Notes under the pieces: model-generated
Seen by the model: the letters and a program-made list of their open reading frames with translations, nothing else
What the model was told of the DNA's origin: nothing
The model's database searches: none
From: STC-113 sp964618565
Lineage (GTDB): Bacteria; Patescibacteriota; Gracilibacteria; BD1-5; UBA2023
Direction: 5' to 3'
NCBI GenBank assembly: GCA_964618565.1
Contig: CAZUBA010000010.1
Coordinates: forward strand, 1-51,617
DNA length: 51,617 nt
Position numbers and translations under genes: made by a program
In this document: positions 9,114 through 19,409 of the stretch, piece after piece
How positions within the stretch are numbered: position 1 is the stretch's first letter
Layout: each line of letters starts with the position of its first letter

Positions 9114-12100
9114 TTATTTCTGAGTATTATATACTGACATGATTTCTTCAGCATTCAGTGCCCTAGAATGCACTTTGACATCATCTATGAATCATGGGAA
9201 ATTTGCCGTGCTTCAATCGGTCCAAGCTCATATGACAGTGGCATTTGAAGGATTGGTAGCATAGAGAGAAAATGTGCTTTCTCAATTTTTTACTCAATTC
9301 AAATATACGCTTAATTTATTTCAATCATATGTGGCTGCGACATGAATCCATTGTTTTAATGGAACTTGAGCAGTACCGATGGCACTTCCGCTTGTTGAAG
9401 GCTTATGAGATCTTATTGATACAAATCATGTATCGCTTATATAGAAGATAGACCCGTAATAGCTTTGATAATTTGAGAAAACGACTCATCAGATATTCGT
9501 ATTTGTAGGATATGAATTGAGATATGTCCAAGCGCTGTATGTATAATTTGAAGAATGAAGTGCCGCACTGCTCGGAATTGAAATCATATTTCATGCAGTT
9601 CCTCAGATATTGGCTGAATTTCACATTTTACCGCCTCACCACGCCGCTCCTCATTGCATGACTCAATTCCCTCAGTTCCCTGAGCTGTCTGCGGTCGTGG
9701 TTCATGCTTCCTTAAAGCTCAGATTCTTGTATAACATTTCCGTGTCAGAGCCTTGTCAGTAATTGTTCAGGAAAAGTATTTTTACATATCTGGTACCAAG
9801 CCTAAATGCACCTCCTCAATTTCCGAATCATTCTCCAGTAATATTAGCTTGATATTTTGTCCAAGAATATGGGACCGATTCATATGCCGCAGCCGAGTAT
9901 AGATATGAACCTCCTGATCAGTGGTTCTTGATTACCGTTGTTCATAATATCAAATTTGTCATAACATGTGCCGGCAATGGATAATTTAATGTGATCGTAG
10001 TTCAGATTGCTGATGAATAGGCTCAATTTGGCGAAATCATCATAACATAATCAGGAAGGTGTGAAGTGTTTCCATCATAATAGAATCAGATAGACCTATT
10101 ATAATACGCCGCAGCCGGATCCTGCCATCAGCTGATTGTCTGATTAACGGTTATGCTTGTTGAATTATAGGAAGATACTACAACATCATTTCAGTAACGA
10201 ATGACATCTTCAGCTCAAATGAAGTTCTTATTGCTATCAAATGTTGCTACTCCATAATATAATCTTGAAGCAATGGCTCATGCAGATTTGAATAAGCCTG
10301 TTATATTATAAGTTTTTGCTGGATCCACAGGAATGAATTCCGTAGTATAATTCTGATTCATGCCAATATCCGAAAACACATTCTGTCAATCTGCATTTTT
10401 TATTGCATGTGCCGGAACATATGAAAGAGCACTATCCATATTGGCATCATAGGCCTTCCCTTCCTCAAATTTCCACCAACCCGCAACTCAAGCATCGCCA
10501 GTACTGCAGCTAGCAGTGCTTCAATCATTTATTCATGTACAGCTCCAGCTCCAAGGTCAGGCTCCGGTAACCGCTGTCGCAGTACCTGCAGAACAAGCTC
10601 AGGTTGTGGCTCCGCATGTTCAATTCACTTTCAAATTAGCACTACAATTTGCATTGCTTCATCAATTTCAAACACTGCCGTTACATGACCAAGTCCAACC
10701 TCACGCTGTTGTTGAAACTGCGCTCGGTGTGCCCGTAGCACAAAGATTTGTCGGAGTCGAAATCAGATTTGCGGCATTATGGGTTCCGCAGGCTCAATTT
10801 ATGAGGATTGAACAGCTTCATGCTACATTTGTAATATTTGAAGTTAAATTGGATGGCCCATTGGTAGTGGTCGAACAAACATATCAAGATCTCGTTGCTG
10901 TTATATTATTGCACACACTTCAGTAATTCCTGGTTGTCGAGAAGGTTCACTCAGGGTTTGCTGTTACATTGGTTCAGCATACGTTAATGGTTGCTCAATT
11001 TGCTCCCGATCAAAATGTTCAAGATACAGTATAAGAATTAAGAGTACATGCCGCCAAGCTTGTAGAGCTAATCGGGCTTGAATATCATCAGGCACAAGCC
11101 GTCTTAACTCATCAGGCGCAGTAATTATTCGCCTCACATTGAGTTTGTCATGTCTTGGCTCAGGCTCATATGGGAGTTGAGTAATATCCTGCTGACACTG
11201 TCTTGCAAGATGACTGTCAAGTTGAATCTTGATAAGAGCTACTTGCAGAACAAGCTGTTTGTGCTGACTGTCATGAGGTTGCAACGATATTTCAGATGCT
11301 TGCCGATTGGCACATAGATGAATTCCAATAATATCACGCTTGACAGATAAAAGTACATTGTCATGCTGTCACATTATGCATCCAATCAATTCAGAACTTC
11401 TGCGTTCAATTTGCGATACTGAAATCAGGTGCTGATCAATTGCAGACATCTGCCGCACATGTTCCCCCCTGAAGGACATATCATGATGTGCAATTCACAT
11501 TTTCATTTCAGTAATTCAAAGCTCAATTAATGCAGGATGCAAGAATATCTGCAGTTCATCATTGAAAAACCTTTGTTATGTTCTGGCTTGAATTGTGGTT
11601 GATGGTCGGAACGGAATATCAGCTATAACTCACTGCATCACAACTCAGTGCGGCCACAGGTGAGCAAATATCATATTGATAACTTGGATTTCCATCCCAA
11701 GATCAGTTTGAGCATTTCCTTATCACTGGAACACATGTCTCATTATATGCTACAGTCTTTGCATTATATGCGCTTATCTGTCATCAGCTTGGTATAGATG
11801 TATTTCATAAGACACATGAATTCTGGATTATGCTTATCTCTGTGAGCAAGCTTGTCCCGGATCAGATTATGGTTCATGAATTACTGGAATTATTTGAAAA
11901 TACTACTGTATATGATCATGTATCCGTATTCAGATCTAGCGATCAAGTTGAAATCAGTAAATTTACCGGTGCTTTAGTTGAAGAATCAAGAAGGAGTCAT
12001 ACCCTATCTCATACTGTATAGACAAATTTATCAGAATATTCATCAAGAGCGGCATGTGCCTTATCGAAAAAAAATGGTTCCGAAGTCAGCAAGATAGAAT

Positions 12101-12512
12101 TGCTTAACTCAAGGAATCAAGATATCTGGATCTTATTTCAAGCTTGGTTTATATTGTATATATAGTTGCTCTCATTTAGAGGATCCTTCCAAGATCATCA
12201 TAGGTCAACAAATCTTCTTATGCCATCTCATACTACTCCCTGCTTTCATACTCACCCGACAGAAACCGCATTATCAGGCGAAGGGAAAGTTCATGATCTT
12301 GCATTGGAAATCATGAGTCATTTGTGCACCGACTTGACAGCCGATACCCTTACCGTGTCCCGAGCTGATTTATTATGATTCATAAATGACATGCTTGCGA
12401 TTGTCGCAAGAATAGCCAAAATTACAATTGTAACTATAAGCTCCACAAGAGTGAAGGCTTTTGATAAATTTCGAGAATCTGGATTATTGATTTTAAAAGA
12501 AAGAGAATTCAT
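9114..12512 (-). CDS. giant prepilin-anchored surface protein with Cys-rich repeats and LamG-like domains
   Basis: 1132 residues in one frame once TGA is glycine. Residues 1-50 hold a prepilin signal (KAFTLVELIVTIVILAILATIA). The next 200 or so contain a pilin-like fold. About 270-670 form a Cys- and Gly-rich stretch with recurring SC-x-G and NG-x-C modules, e.g. WTWSCNGSVGNGGSNANCSA, resembling extracellular Cys-rich repeat domains. Around 675-900 is a LamG/concanavalin-like domain (GWWKFEEGKAYDAN). A second one, from about 970 to the end, finishes FIDDVKVHSRALNAEEIMSVY, the classic last strand of LamG. It would be exposed on the cell and may bind glycans or a host surface; that role is inference. 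Open frames on the plus strand here are shadows. Confidence 0.85.
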
Positions 12513-12760
12513 ATTTGAAATTTTTTAGTAAATTATCTCATTATATGTTTATACGAATTTTGTAAATTCAAAAAGTATTGACAAAAACATGCTTGTAAGG
12601 CTGGATTAGACAATAAACAGTCGATTAAATAAATAGACTATCCATATGAACCTATTTAATCAATATGTCAACGGGAAATATATTGAGAAGTTTCAAGTTT
12701 TCTTGTTTTTTATTTTAAGATATGGTACTATTTAATAAGCAAAAAATATTAAGCCATAAT
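12513..12760. other. divergent intergenic region
   Basis: AT-rich spacer between the giant prepilin (minus) and the pilus ATPase (plus). No gene seen. It should hold promoters for both; only the plus-strand one is legible. Confidence 0.5.
12703..12731 (+). promoter_or_regulatory. possible promoter of the pilus ATPase
   Basis: TTGTTT, 17 bases, TACTAT, with the start codon about 29 bases downstream. Sequence match only. Confidence 0.4.
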
Positions 12761-14035
12761 ATGCAAATCAAAGATTTTTTAAAAATTTCAAAAGCCGAGG
12801 AAACTACGGGCTCTCAAGCTGCTAGTGAGATTTTTGCTGAACAGAAATCGACTCAAAATGATGGATTTGACATCAATTGATTATTCAGCTCCGCGATAAA
12901 AGAGTGAGCCTCTGACATACATATAGAGCCTGATGAAGATTGATTGAAGCTCAGATTCAGGGTCGACTGAAAATTATCAACATATAAAACATTCCCCCCA
13001 TCTCAAGCTGCACCTCTTATAGCAAGGCTGAAAGTATTATGAAGCTTGAAGATTGATGAAAAACGCCTTCCTCAAGATTGAAAAGCGAATTATAAAGATG
13101 CTGTGACCGGCTATGATATTGACTTAAGGATAAATATCATACCTACGATATATTGAGAAAAAGCCGCGATTCGCTTGCTTAAGAAAGAGAATGAATGGGT
13201 AGATCTCAGGACTATTTGAATTTTGCCGATGAATATGGTAAAAATCAAAAAGCATCTTCAAGATAATTTCTGATTATGCTTAGTTGTATGACCAACCTGA
13301 AGCGGTAAATCAACCACATTATATGCGATGCTCAATGTTTTTGATACTAATGACAAGAACATATCCACTCTTGAAGATCCGGTAGAGTACAGGATAAAGT
13401 GAGTGAATCATACTCAGATAAACCCTCAGATCTGATTCAATTTTGCCGACTGATTGAGGAGCCTTTTGCGTCAAGATCCCGATATCATAATGGTTTGAGA
13501 GATACGTGACCCTGAGACGGCCAAGCTGGCAGTAGAGGCATCAATAACATGACATCAGGTATTTTCTACGCTTCATGCAAATTCAAGCGTGAATAGCATA
13601 CAACGTCTTGTTAATCTATGAGTAGACCCTCTTCTTATTACTTCAAGCCTTAAACTTATAATATCACAAAGATTAGCAAGAAAACTTTGCAGTCACTGCA
13701 AAGTTGCATATAAGCCAGAAGATAATATTAAAGACAAAGTGCTGAAAAGAATCTCAAGATTCATAAGCGATCCGAATGATCTTATATTCTACAAATCAAG
13801 TGAAGCAGGATGTGAAAAATGTAATGGCAAATGATATAAATGACGAACTTGAGTTTATGAGATTCTAGAAATGACAGAATGACTTGAGAAACTTATTTTA
13901 AGCTGAGCATCAAAAACCCAAATGGAAGTCCAGGCAATAGGAGACTGAATGATTACAATAAAGGACGACGCTCTGATTAAGGTTGTTTTGTGAGAAATAA
14001 GCCTAGAGGAAGTATTCAGTGTTCTTTGAAGTTAG
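12761..14035 (+). CDS. pilB: type IV pilus assembly ATPase (PilB/GspE family)
   Basis: 424 residues, short for PilB because the regulatory N-terminal domain is missing. ASDIHIEPDEDGLKLRFRVDG is the conserved N2 region. Walker A, GPTGSGKS, starts at about residue 177 and is written TGA-CCA-ACC-TGA-AGC-GGT-AAA-TCA, so two invariant glycines are TGA. Walker B lies in DIIMVGEIRD (about 240), followed by ITGHQVFSTLHANSS. Four cysteines near residues 310-357 (CSHC, CEKC) form the zinc site of PilB/GspE and argue against PilT. The enzyme hydrolyses ATP at the inner membrane to drive pilin polymerisation. The many prepilin-like genes nearby are plausible substrates. Confidence 0.93.
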
Positions 14036-14083
14036 AAAAAACAGCATTTTTTTGGAGAAATGATAAAAATATGGTATACTGGC

Positions 14084-14111
14084 TTTGCGATTTGGAAAAA
14101 AATGATATAAT
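14084..14111 (+). promoter_or_regulatory. promoter of the 98-residue gene
   Basis: TTTGCG, 16 bases, TATAAT, 17 bases before the ATG. The -10 is a perfect consensus. Confidence 0.5.
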
Positions 14112-14128
14112 CCAAAAAATTAACCCCT

Positions 14129-14425
14129 ATGTTTATGACAAATTCCGAATTGCTGAAACTTATAAGACAATACGAAGTTTGGGACGAAGATGCGATAGAG
14201 ATTGTGAGAATATTTGAAGTGATGACAGACGATAAAAAAATAGAAATACTTAACAATTGGCATAATATAGCTATGCAAATTAAAAAACACCGAGACGACA
14301 TTGAAAAAGAAAAGGAAATCTTGCTTATAAGGGCAATTGATAATATTGAACACGACATTGAAGAATATAATAAGTCTTTAGTTGCAAAAAATACCAAAAA
14401 AGAGCTCAAAAAGATGAGAAAGTAA
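14129..14425 (+). CDS. small helical protein, function unknown
   Basis: 98 residues, almost entirely predicted helix and highly charged: WDEDAIEIVRIFEVMTDDKK, then IKKHRDDIEKEKEILLIRAIDNIEHDIEEYNKS, ending in a Lys-rich tail. Probably a coiled coil. No glycine, so no TGA. A second ATG two codons in (MTNSE) is an equally plausible start. It follows the ATPase gene but has its own promoter. Not recognised. Confidence 0.7.
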   Translation: MFMTNSELLKLIRQYEVWDEDAIEIVRIFEVMTDDKKIEILNNWHNIAMQIKKHRDDIEKEKEILLIRAIDNIEHDIEEYNKSLVAKNTKKELKKMRK

Positions 14426-14459
14426 CAAATAAAAATAAATATTAATAACTTTAAATATT

Positions 14460-14810
14460 ATGATTGCAAATACAGCCTCAGAAACTCTTACTAGAGAAAT
14501 TCAAGGTGAACAGCCAAAAATCTATGATCTGCAGAAAAAAATATTTGATGAGCTTGCAAAATTCTCAAATACCCAAAATGCAGAACAGATACTGGAAAGC
14601 AGGAAAGATAAGCTTTATTCTCTGCTAAATACGGCTGTAGAGCTTTCAAAAATAACTTGAGATGAACTTTATGCTCTTCGTATTGAAACAATGGCAGCGG
14701 CGCGAACCAAGGCGTATGAAGATGAACTTGCCTTATTGCAGAAAAAAATCCCTAGGAATATCGCGAAGATACTTTGTGCAGATAATTATCTAGAATCTGT
14801 TGCAGCTTAA
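14460..14810 (+). CDS. small helical protein, function unknown
   Basis: 116 residues, open through one in-frame TGA after SKIT. Helical, charged, no membrane segment: MIANTASETLTREIQGEQPK, LQKKIFDELAKFSNTQNAEQ. Starts 34 bases after the previous small gene, so probably the same transcript, ending at the terminator near 14.85 kb. Not recognised. Confidence 0.7.
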
Positions 14811-14844
14811 TGGAGTTGAACTCCCAGAAACCTACAAATACAAT

Positions 14845-14880
14845 AAAAAAAATGATACCGGATTTCCGGTATCATTTTTA
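14845..14880. terminator. bidirectional terminator
   Basis: A 13-bp perfect stem (AAAATGATACCGG / CCGGTATCATTTT) with A-run on one side and T-run on the other. It serves the plus-strand small genes and the minus-strand rpmG. Confidence 0.9.
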
Positions 14881-14918
14881 TTTAGCCTCAGTTCTTATTT
14901 CTCAGATCTCAATTCTTT

Positions 14919-15095
14919 TTAATGTTTTGTTTCTTTAAGCTTGAAAACAACGTGTTTCCTAAGTTTTTTATCATATTTTCTAAGCTCTAGCTTCTCACCA
15001 GCAGCGAAGTTTTTCTTTTGCACATTTGTTATGTACCCCATTATCCCGCTTTCAGTTGAAATACAAGACATGTATGTTCTCTTCCCTTTTGCCAT
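14919..15095 (-). CDS. rpmG: 50S ribosomal protein L33
   Basis: 58 residues. MGYITNVQKKN and KLELRKYDKKLRKHVVFKLKETKH are the L33 signature. The zinc-binding CxxC pairs are lost, only one Cys (YMSCIS) being left, as in Cys-minus L33. All four glycines are GGN. Confidence 0.92.
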   Translation of the reverse strand: MAKGKRTYMSCISTESGIMGYITNVQKKNFAAGEKLELRKYDKKLRKHVVFKLKETKH

Positions 15096-15281
15096 TTTAT
15101 TGCAAATTACAGATTATAAATTATAAATTACAATAAATGTAATTTTTAAAAAGTGAGGATATTTTATAGATTTTTCATATTTTTCAAATCTTTTTTGTAA
15201 AATCTTATTTTTTGAATAGAATATCGGCGATTTCAAATTAGTTATCAAATTATTAAATTATTAAATTATCAATCATAGAAA
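15096..15281. other. divergent intergenic region rpmG/obg
   Basis: Very AT-rich, with short repeats of ATTATAAATTA and AAATTATTAAATTA. No gene and no clear promoter consensus. Confidence 0.4.
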
Positions 15282-16637
15282 ATGTTTATTGATGAAGTAA
15301 AAGTTACGTTCATAGCTTGAAAAGGATGAGAATGATGCATATCTTGGAGAAGAGAAAAATGTATACCGAATGGGTGACCTTACGGATGAAACGGATGAAA
15401 AGGATGAGATGTGATTTTGAGGGCAAATCCAAATGAAAACACCTTATCGGTTTTTCGTCATAAAAAAGTCATAAAAGCTGAAATCTGAATAAAGTGAGAT
15501 ACTCAAGAGCTAGCCTGAGCCATGTGAAGCGATAGGATCATAGAAGTTCCCGTCGGAACGCTAATTAAGGATGAAGATATGAACCTCATATATGACCTGA
15601 GCACCCCTTGGGAATCTTATGTGCTCTGCAGATGATGAAGAGGTTGATATGGCAATGCCCATTTTGCATCCAGTACTCGTCAAGCCCCGTCTTTTGCCGA
15701 GCTTGGAGACGTCGGTGAAGAAAAAACAGTAAATCTTGAATTGAAGCTTGTTGCGGACATAGGCATCATCGGTCTTCCGAATGCCGGTAAATCGACTCTT
15801 ATCAAATCCATAACAAATGTTAAACCAAAGATAGCAGATTATCCTTTTACTACGATAATTCCAAATCTTTGAGTATTGGAACATAAATGAAAAAGTCTTG
15901 TATTAGAGGATGTCCCATGACTTATAGAGGGTGCGTCTGAGGGTAAATGACTTTGACATAGCTTCTTGAAGCATATCGAAAGAACGGAAGTAATCTTGCA
16001 TTTGCTTGATCTGAATGGCCTGGACGATATAGTCAGCAATTACAAGACCATACGTAAAGAATTGGAAAATTACAGTGAAAGCCTTGCAAAAAAAGAAGAG
16101 ATAATAGTTCTTTCAAAAGCTGATCTTTTTGATGATGAAATGATAGAATTCATAAAAAAGGATCTGAAAGAAAAATTGAAGCTAAAGTGACATATTTTCA
16201 TCATTTCCGCTCCAATGTTCAAATGAATTGAAGAGCTTAAGGATTTCCTTATTGATAAATACGCTCAAAAGGTATCAGTAGAAGAGGCTCCAGAGGAATC
16301 TTCAAAAATGAAAATCTATGACTTAAAAGATTTGAAAGATGTGAACAGTTACAGGATTACGGATTTAGGAGACATGAAGTTTGAAGTAACAGGAGAAAGA
16401 ATAGAACAAATTGCAAGAATGACAAATATGCAGAATTTTGAAGCGACAATGAGAGTCTATGATGTCATGAAAAAGGTTTCAATAATAAAGAAGATTGAGC
16501 ATATTCTAAATACAACATATAAGGAACAGATGTCTTTAAGATATTTTGAATGAGATGATGAAACGGAAGATATAATCCCAAAAGTATATATTGCTTGAAG
16601 ATGTTTTCCTCTTGATAGAGTATTATTCTGATGATAA
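15282..16637 (+). CDS. obg: GTPase Obg
   Basis: 451 residues with all three domains. Obg fold (about 1-158): FIAGKGGEGCISWRREKCIP, NGGPYGGNGGKGGDVIL, CRGGRGGYGNAHFASSTRQAP, with many of its glycines written TGA. G domain: GLPNAGKST (about 163), the switch TTIIPNLGVL, DVPGLIEGASEGKGLGHSFL (G3), LSKAD (G4) and SAP (G5). C-terminal OCT domain with YRITDLGDMKFEVTGERIEQIARMTN. Obg is an essential GTPase of late 50S assembly and stress signalling. The Gly-rich fold is the clearest single demonstration in this window that UGA is read as glycine. Confidence 0.96.
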
Positions 16638-16640
16638 GCC

Positions 16641-16682
16641 AAACTAAAAAACCTCCTGAATTAAAGGGGGTTTTTTTAGTTT
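16641..16682. terminator. terminator between obg and the GHKL ATPase
   Basis: Inverted repeat AAACTAAAAAACC.. / ..GGTTTTTTTAGTTT with a long T-run. The stop codon of the minus-strand GHKL gene lies inside the right arm. Confidence 0.85.
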
Positions 16683-17209
16683 GGAATAAGGTTTATCTTT
16701 TTTTCGATTCAGACTATGAGTCAGCCTCATTCTGCATCACCGAAATATAGCCTGTCAACAATATTAAGCACGAGCTTAAAAAGTCATCTTCATCTTTTGC
16801 CTAGAAATACTTCAAATCATTCTTCCTCTTTGTCTTTTCTTATCTCCTCCATTTGGGAACTTGTCTTTGCCATCAATCATCTTCAGGTGTCTTGAACCTC
16901 TAGCATCACCTGAAAAGCTCCTTCATCACTTTTCAACTTGATCCTAAAAATATTCTTATCAAGAGGAAGGCTTCAATATTCAATTGAATTATTTATGAGC
17001 TCATCTCAGATCAATGAGAATCTATTTTTCCACATTGGCTCCATTCATGCTTTTTCCAATAAGAAAACTATAAGATTCCTTATTATGCTTCATTGGCTAT
17101 AGTCAGATCTAAATAATATAGCTACTTCGAAATCCTTGAAATTATCCATATTTTTTGAAATATAATCAAGAAGTTCTTGGTTTTCGATGTTAGATATATC
17201 TAGGTTCAC
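16676..17209 (-). CDS. GHKL-type ATPase domain protein (histidine-kinase-like)
   Basis: 177 residues. The ATP-binding Bergerat fold shows an N box (FSLIGDELINNSIEYGS), a G1 box (VQDTGRGL) and a G2 box (GKRGRGLFKLVLNIVDRLYF). No dimerisation/phosphoacceptor His domain and no sensor, so it resembles the stand-alone kinase domains of RsbW-type anti-sigma factors or small signalling ATPases. The start is taken as GTG at 17209, because a stop lies three codons upstream and no ATG occurs in between. Ends inside the terminator shared with obg. Partner unknown. Confidence 0.75.
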
Positions 17210-17262
17210 TATTGAGCGTTAAATTTAACTACTAGACAGTATAGCATTTACAATAAGAAAAG

Positions 17263-17293
17263 TCAAAAAAAATACTCCAGTTTCCACCGGAGC
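17263..17293 (-). terminator. terminator of the HU gene
   Basis: GCTCC..GGAG stem with one mismatch followed on the minus strand by a long T-run, 20-50 bases past the HU stop. Confidence 0.75.
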
Positions 17294-17312
17294 ATTTAGA
17301 AGAAAGTCATTA

Positions 17313-17585
17313 TTATCTAACAGCTTCTTTAAGAGTTTTACCAGCTCTGAAAACAGGAGATTTCATAGCAGGGATAGTTATTTTTTCTTTTGTTCTTGGG
17401 TTAACACCTTTTCTTGCAGCTCTCTTTGATACCTTGAATGCACCAAAACCAGTTACATTAACTTCACCACCAGTCTTAAGTTCAGCAGTAGTGATTTCGA
17501 TAAAAGCATTAAGGAATTTTCCTGCAGCATCTTGGCTAGAAGAAGCTTTTGTAGCTAAAGCCTTGATTAAATCTTGTTTTTTCAT
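17313..17585 (-). CDS. hup: HU-family nucleoid DNA-binding protein
   Basis: 90 residues, standard length. MKKQDLIKALATKASSSQDA, GGEVNVTGFGAFKVSKRAARKG, NPRTKEKITIPAMKSPVFRAGKTLKEAV cover the whole HU fold, including the DNA-intercalating NPRT arm. All seven glycines are GGN rather than TGA. Confidence 0.96.
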   Translation of the reverse strand: MKKQDLIKALATKASSSQDAAGKFLNAFIEITTAELKTGGEVNVTGFGAFKVSKRAARKGVNPRTKEKITIPAMKSPVFRAGKTLKEAVR

Positions 17586-17623
17586 AAGTTTTATTAGAAT
17601 TAAAAAATAAACTTACAGGGCTT

Positions 17624-17652
17624 ATTATAGGGATTGTTTTTGTTAATGCAAA
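17624..17652 (-). promoter_or_regulatory. promoter of the HU gene
   Basis: Minus strand TTGCAT, 16 bases, TATAAT, about 40 bases before the HU start. Same layout as the rpsF promoter. Confidence 0.6.
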
Positions 17653-17803
17653 TTTATTTTGCAAAAATCAGCTAAAAACAGCCAACACGGGCAAGTTCAT
17701 TTATTATTTTGGCTTATTAAAGCAATAAATGATAGTTATTGGCAAATGAAAAATATATATATTTAGGCTATAATTGCATATGCAAGCTCTTTAAAACGGA
17801 AAA

Positions 17804-17823
17804 CCGCCACATCATTGTGGCGG
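17804..17823 (-). terminator. hairpin/terminator after the 112-residue gene
   Basis: Perfect 7-bp GC stem (CCGCCAC / GTGGCGG) with a 6-base loop, then TTTTCCGTTTT on the minus strand. Confidence 0.65.
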
Positions 17824-17848
17824 CTTCTTCATAAGAGAGGCTTAAAAT

Positions 17849-18187
17849 CTATCCATCAGTTTGTTTTACTACGAAATAATGCAGATTGCTGCAATCAGGA
17901 GCTTGAGTTCCTATTATTGCATCAGGCAGTTGTTTAAATGGCCTGTTTGGCATAACTTTGTTTATGAGAGGCTTGCCTTCTATGTCAAAGAATTCAACGA
18001 TCTGACCGATCTGATGAAAGCTGAATAGCGGGACTAAAGTATCCTCAATAAGCTCATAAACCCTTCGGTTATGTTCATTTCCCTTTTCACAAAACAGATA
18101 CATCTGTCTTCTCCCCTGATATCTTCTGCCCATCACTTGCAATTCCTTAATTTTAGGTACATCTGACAAACGGATTTTCTCAAGCAT
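17849..18187 (-). CDS. 112-residue protein of unknown function, atypical gene
   Basis: Starts MLEKIRLSDVPKIKELQVMG, rich in Arg and aromatic residues (GRRYQGRRQMYLF). No TGA is used for any of its seven glycines; the stop is TAG. Unlike its neighbours it has a purine-rich Shine-Dalgarno-like stretch (AAGGAAAAGGGG) just before the start. Lack of TGA alone is not decisive, as highly expressed local genes also avoid it. It could be a transferred gene or simply well expressed. No domain recognised. Confidence 0.65.
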   Translation of the reverse strand: MLEKIRLSDVPKIKELQVMGRRYQGRRQMYLFCEKGNEHNRRVYELIEDTLVPLFSFHQIGQIVEFFDIEGKPLINKVMPNRPFKQLPDAIIGTQAPDCSNLHYFVVKQTDG

Positions 18188-18277
18188 CTTCTATTCCCCT
18201 TTTCCTTATATTCGCTTCTATAGATAAAAGCGAGTTCAATATAAGGATAGAACTGCATTTGTCAAAAATACAAAGCA

Positions 18278-19060
18278 CTAACTTTTTTTATCCATAAGTT
18301 CATTGTATTTTTTAGCTACATCAAAAAGAATATGCATAGCATCCGCAAGATTTTCGTTCTCGATCTTTATTCATTGAGGCGTCTTATTGTATATTATGAT
18401 ATATGTGGTCTTCCCTACTAATATTATATTAATGCTTGATTGAGTCGCGGGTAATTCTCAGATATTCTGAGTGTCAAAATAAGTATCGATTCTTTCCATT
18501 ATAAGATTTCCGGATCAGATGAAAGTGTCGGTATGTATCTTATCTTTAGCGAGGGTGTCAAAGAATTTTTTAGCAAATTCCTCGGCTTTTATGTTTTCAT
18601 TTTGTTCCAGATACGTATTTGAGGCGAACATTCTTATCGTAAGGAGCTTTTGGGTTCTTATATTATTAAGTATGTCATCAAAAATGCTTCATACTCATTC
18701 TGAACTATCATATATGCTTATTTTTGGAAGATTAGCAGTTTCTAGTTTAGTCTTTTGGATTTCATCCATTATCCTCATCTTATTATTCTCTATATATTCA
18801 AGATTCTCGATTCTCTTATCCACGAATCTGGAGAAATCCGAAATATCCTTAACAAAAAATACCTGAATTCAATTTTTTGTAGCCTTTTTCACTAATCCTA
18901 GTTTTGTCATTGAAATGAGATTCCTATAAACCTTTGTCCGCTCAAGTCACAATTGCCTTGCAATTACTGACGCAGGCTGGCTTCCCAATCTGTAAAGATC
19001 TGTATATATCTCAGCCTGGATTTTTGTAAGTCAGAGTTTTTCAAAAAAAGAGTATTCCAT
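18278..19060 (-). CDS. TrmB-like transcriptional regulator
   Basis: 260 residues. The N-terminal winged helix, LGLTKIQAEIYTDLYRLG, SVIARQLGLERTKVYRNLISMTKLGLV, followed by a coiled-coil linker (RFVDKRIENLEYIENNKMR), is typical of TrmB/sugar-specific regulators. The C-terminal part is a ligand-binding-like domain without recognisable sugar motifs. It is the last gene before the Cys-rich array and diverges from it, so control of the array is plausible by position only. Two relatives lie at 38.2 and 47.5 kb. Confidence 0.8.
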
Positions 19061-19409
19061 AGTTAGGAGAGGAAAAGATTAAAAGAAGGAGAGAGGAAAA
19101 GATGAAAAGATTAAAAGAAGGAGAGGGAGAGGTGAAAAGTTTGTGAATAACTATAAGATTAACTCCAACCTTTTTATCTTTTCATCTTTTTATCTTTTTA
19201 TCTCGTAATGCAATATGTTGTGCACATATATGCACAGTATTATTTTATTCATTTCAAGCGCAAAATCAAGTATATATTTACAAGTGTGCAAATTTATGTT
19301 TTACTTTATAAAATAAAAATTATAATCAAAACAACAAAAACTTGAACAAAAATAAAAATTATGGTAGTTTATTGACATATTTTTATTTTAATTTCTTATT
19401 AAGAAAGAA
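19061..19409. repeat. purine-rich/pyrimidine-rich inverted tract between trmB-like gene and array
   Basis: Gene-free. From 19061 to about 19140 the plus strand is nearly all A and G, with a duplicated unit (AGGAAAAGAT, TAAAAGAAGGAGAG). From about 19165 to 19205 it is nearly all C and T (repeats of TCTTTTTAT/TCTTTTCAT). The two halves are roughly complementary and could form a long imperfect hairpin. The last 150 bases are AT-rich, with TTGACA at 19374, about 30 bases before the first array ATG. Confidence 0.7.

Noticed and set aside
10516..10926. Long plus-strand open frame (MLQSFIHVQLQLQG...) with low-complexity Gln/Val/Ala-rich translation
   Set aside because: It lies wholly inside the 1132-residue minus-strand gene, which has domain signatures over its full length. 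The composition is what the complement of Cys/Gly/Thr-rich codons gives. The same applies to the minus-strand standard-code frame at 10964-11284, which is not in the gene's frame.
14811..14840. tRNA T-arm-like stretch (GGAGTTGAACTCC) after the 116-residue gene
   Set aside because: No room for an acceptor stem or other arms between the stop codon and the terminator; the loop size is wrong for a T-arm.
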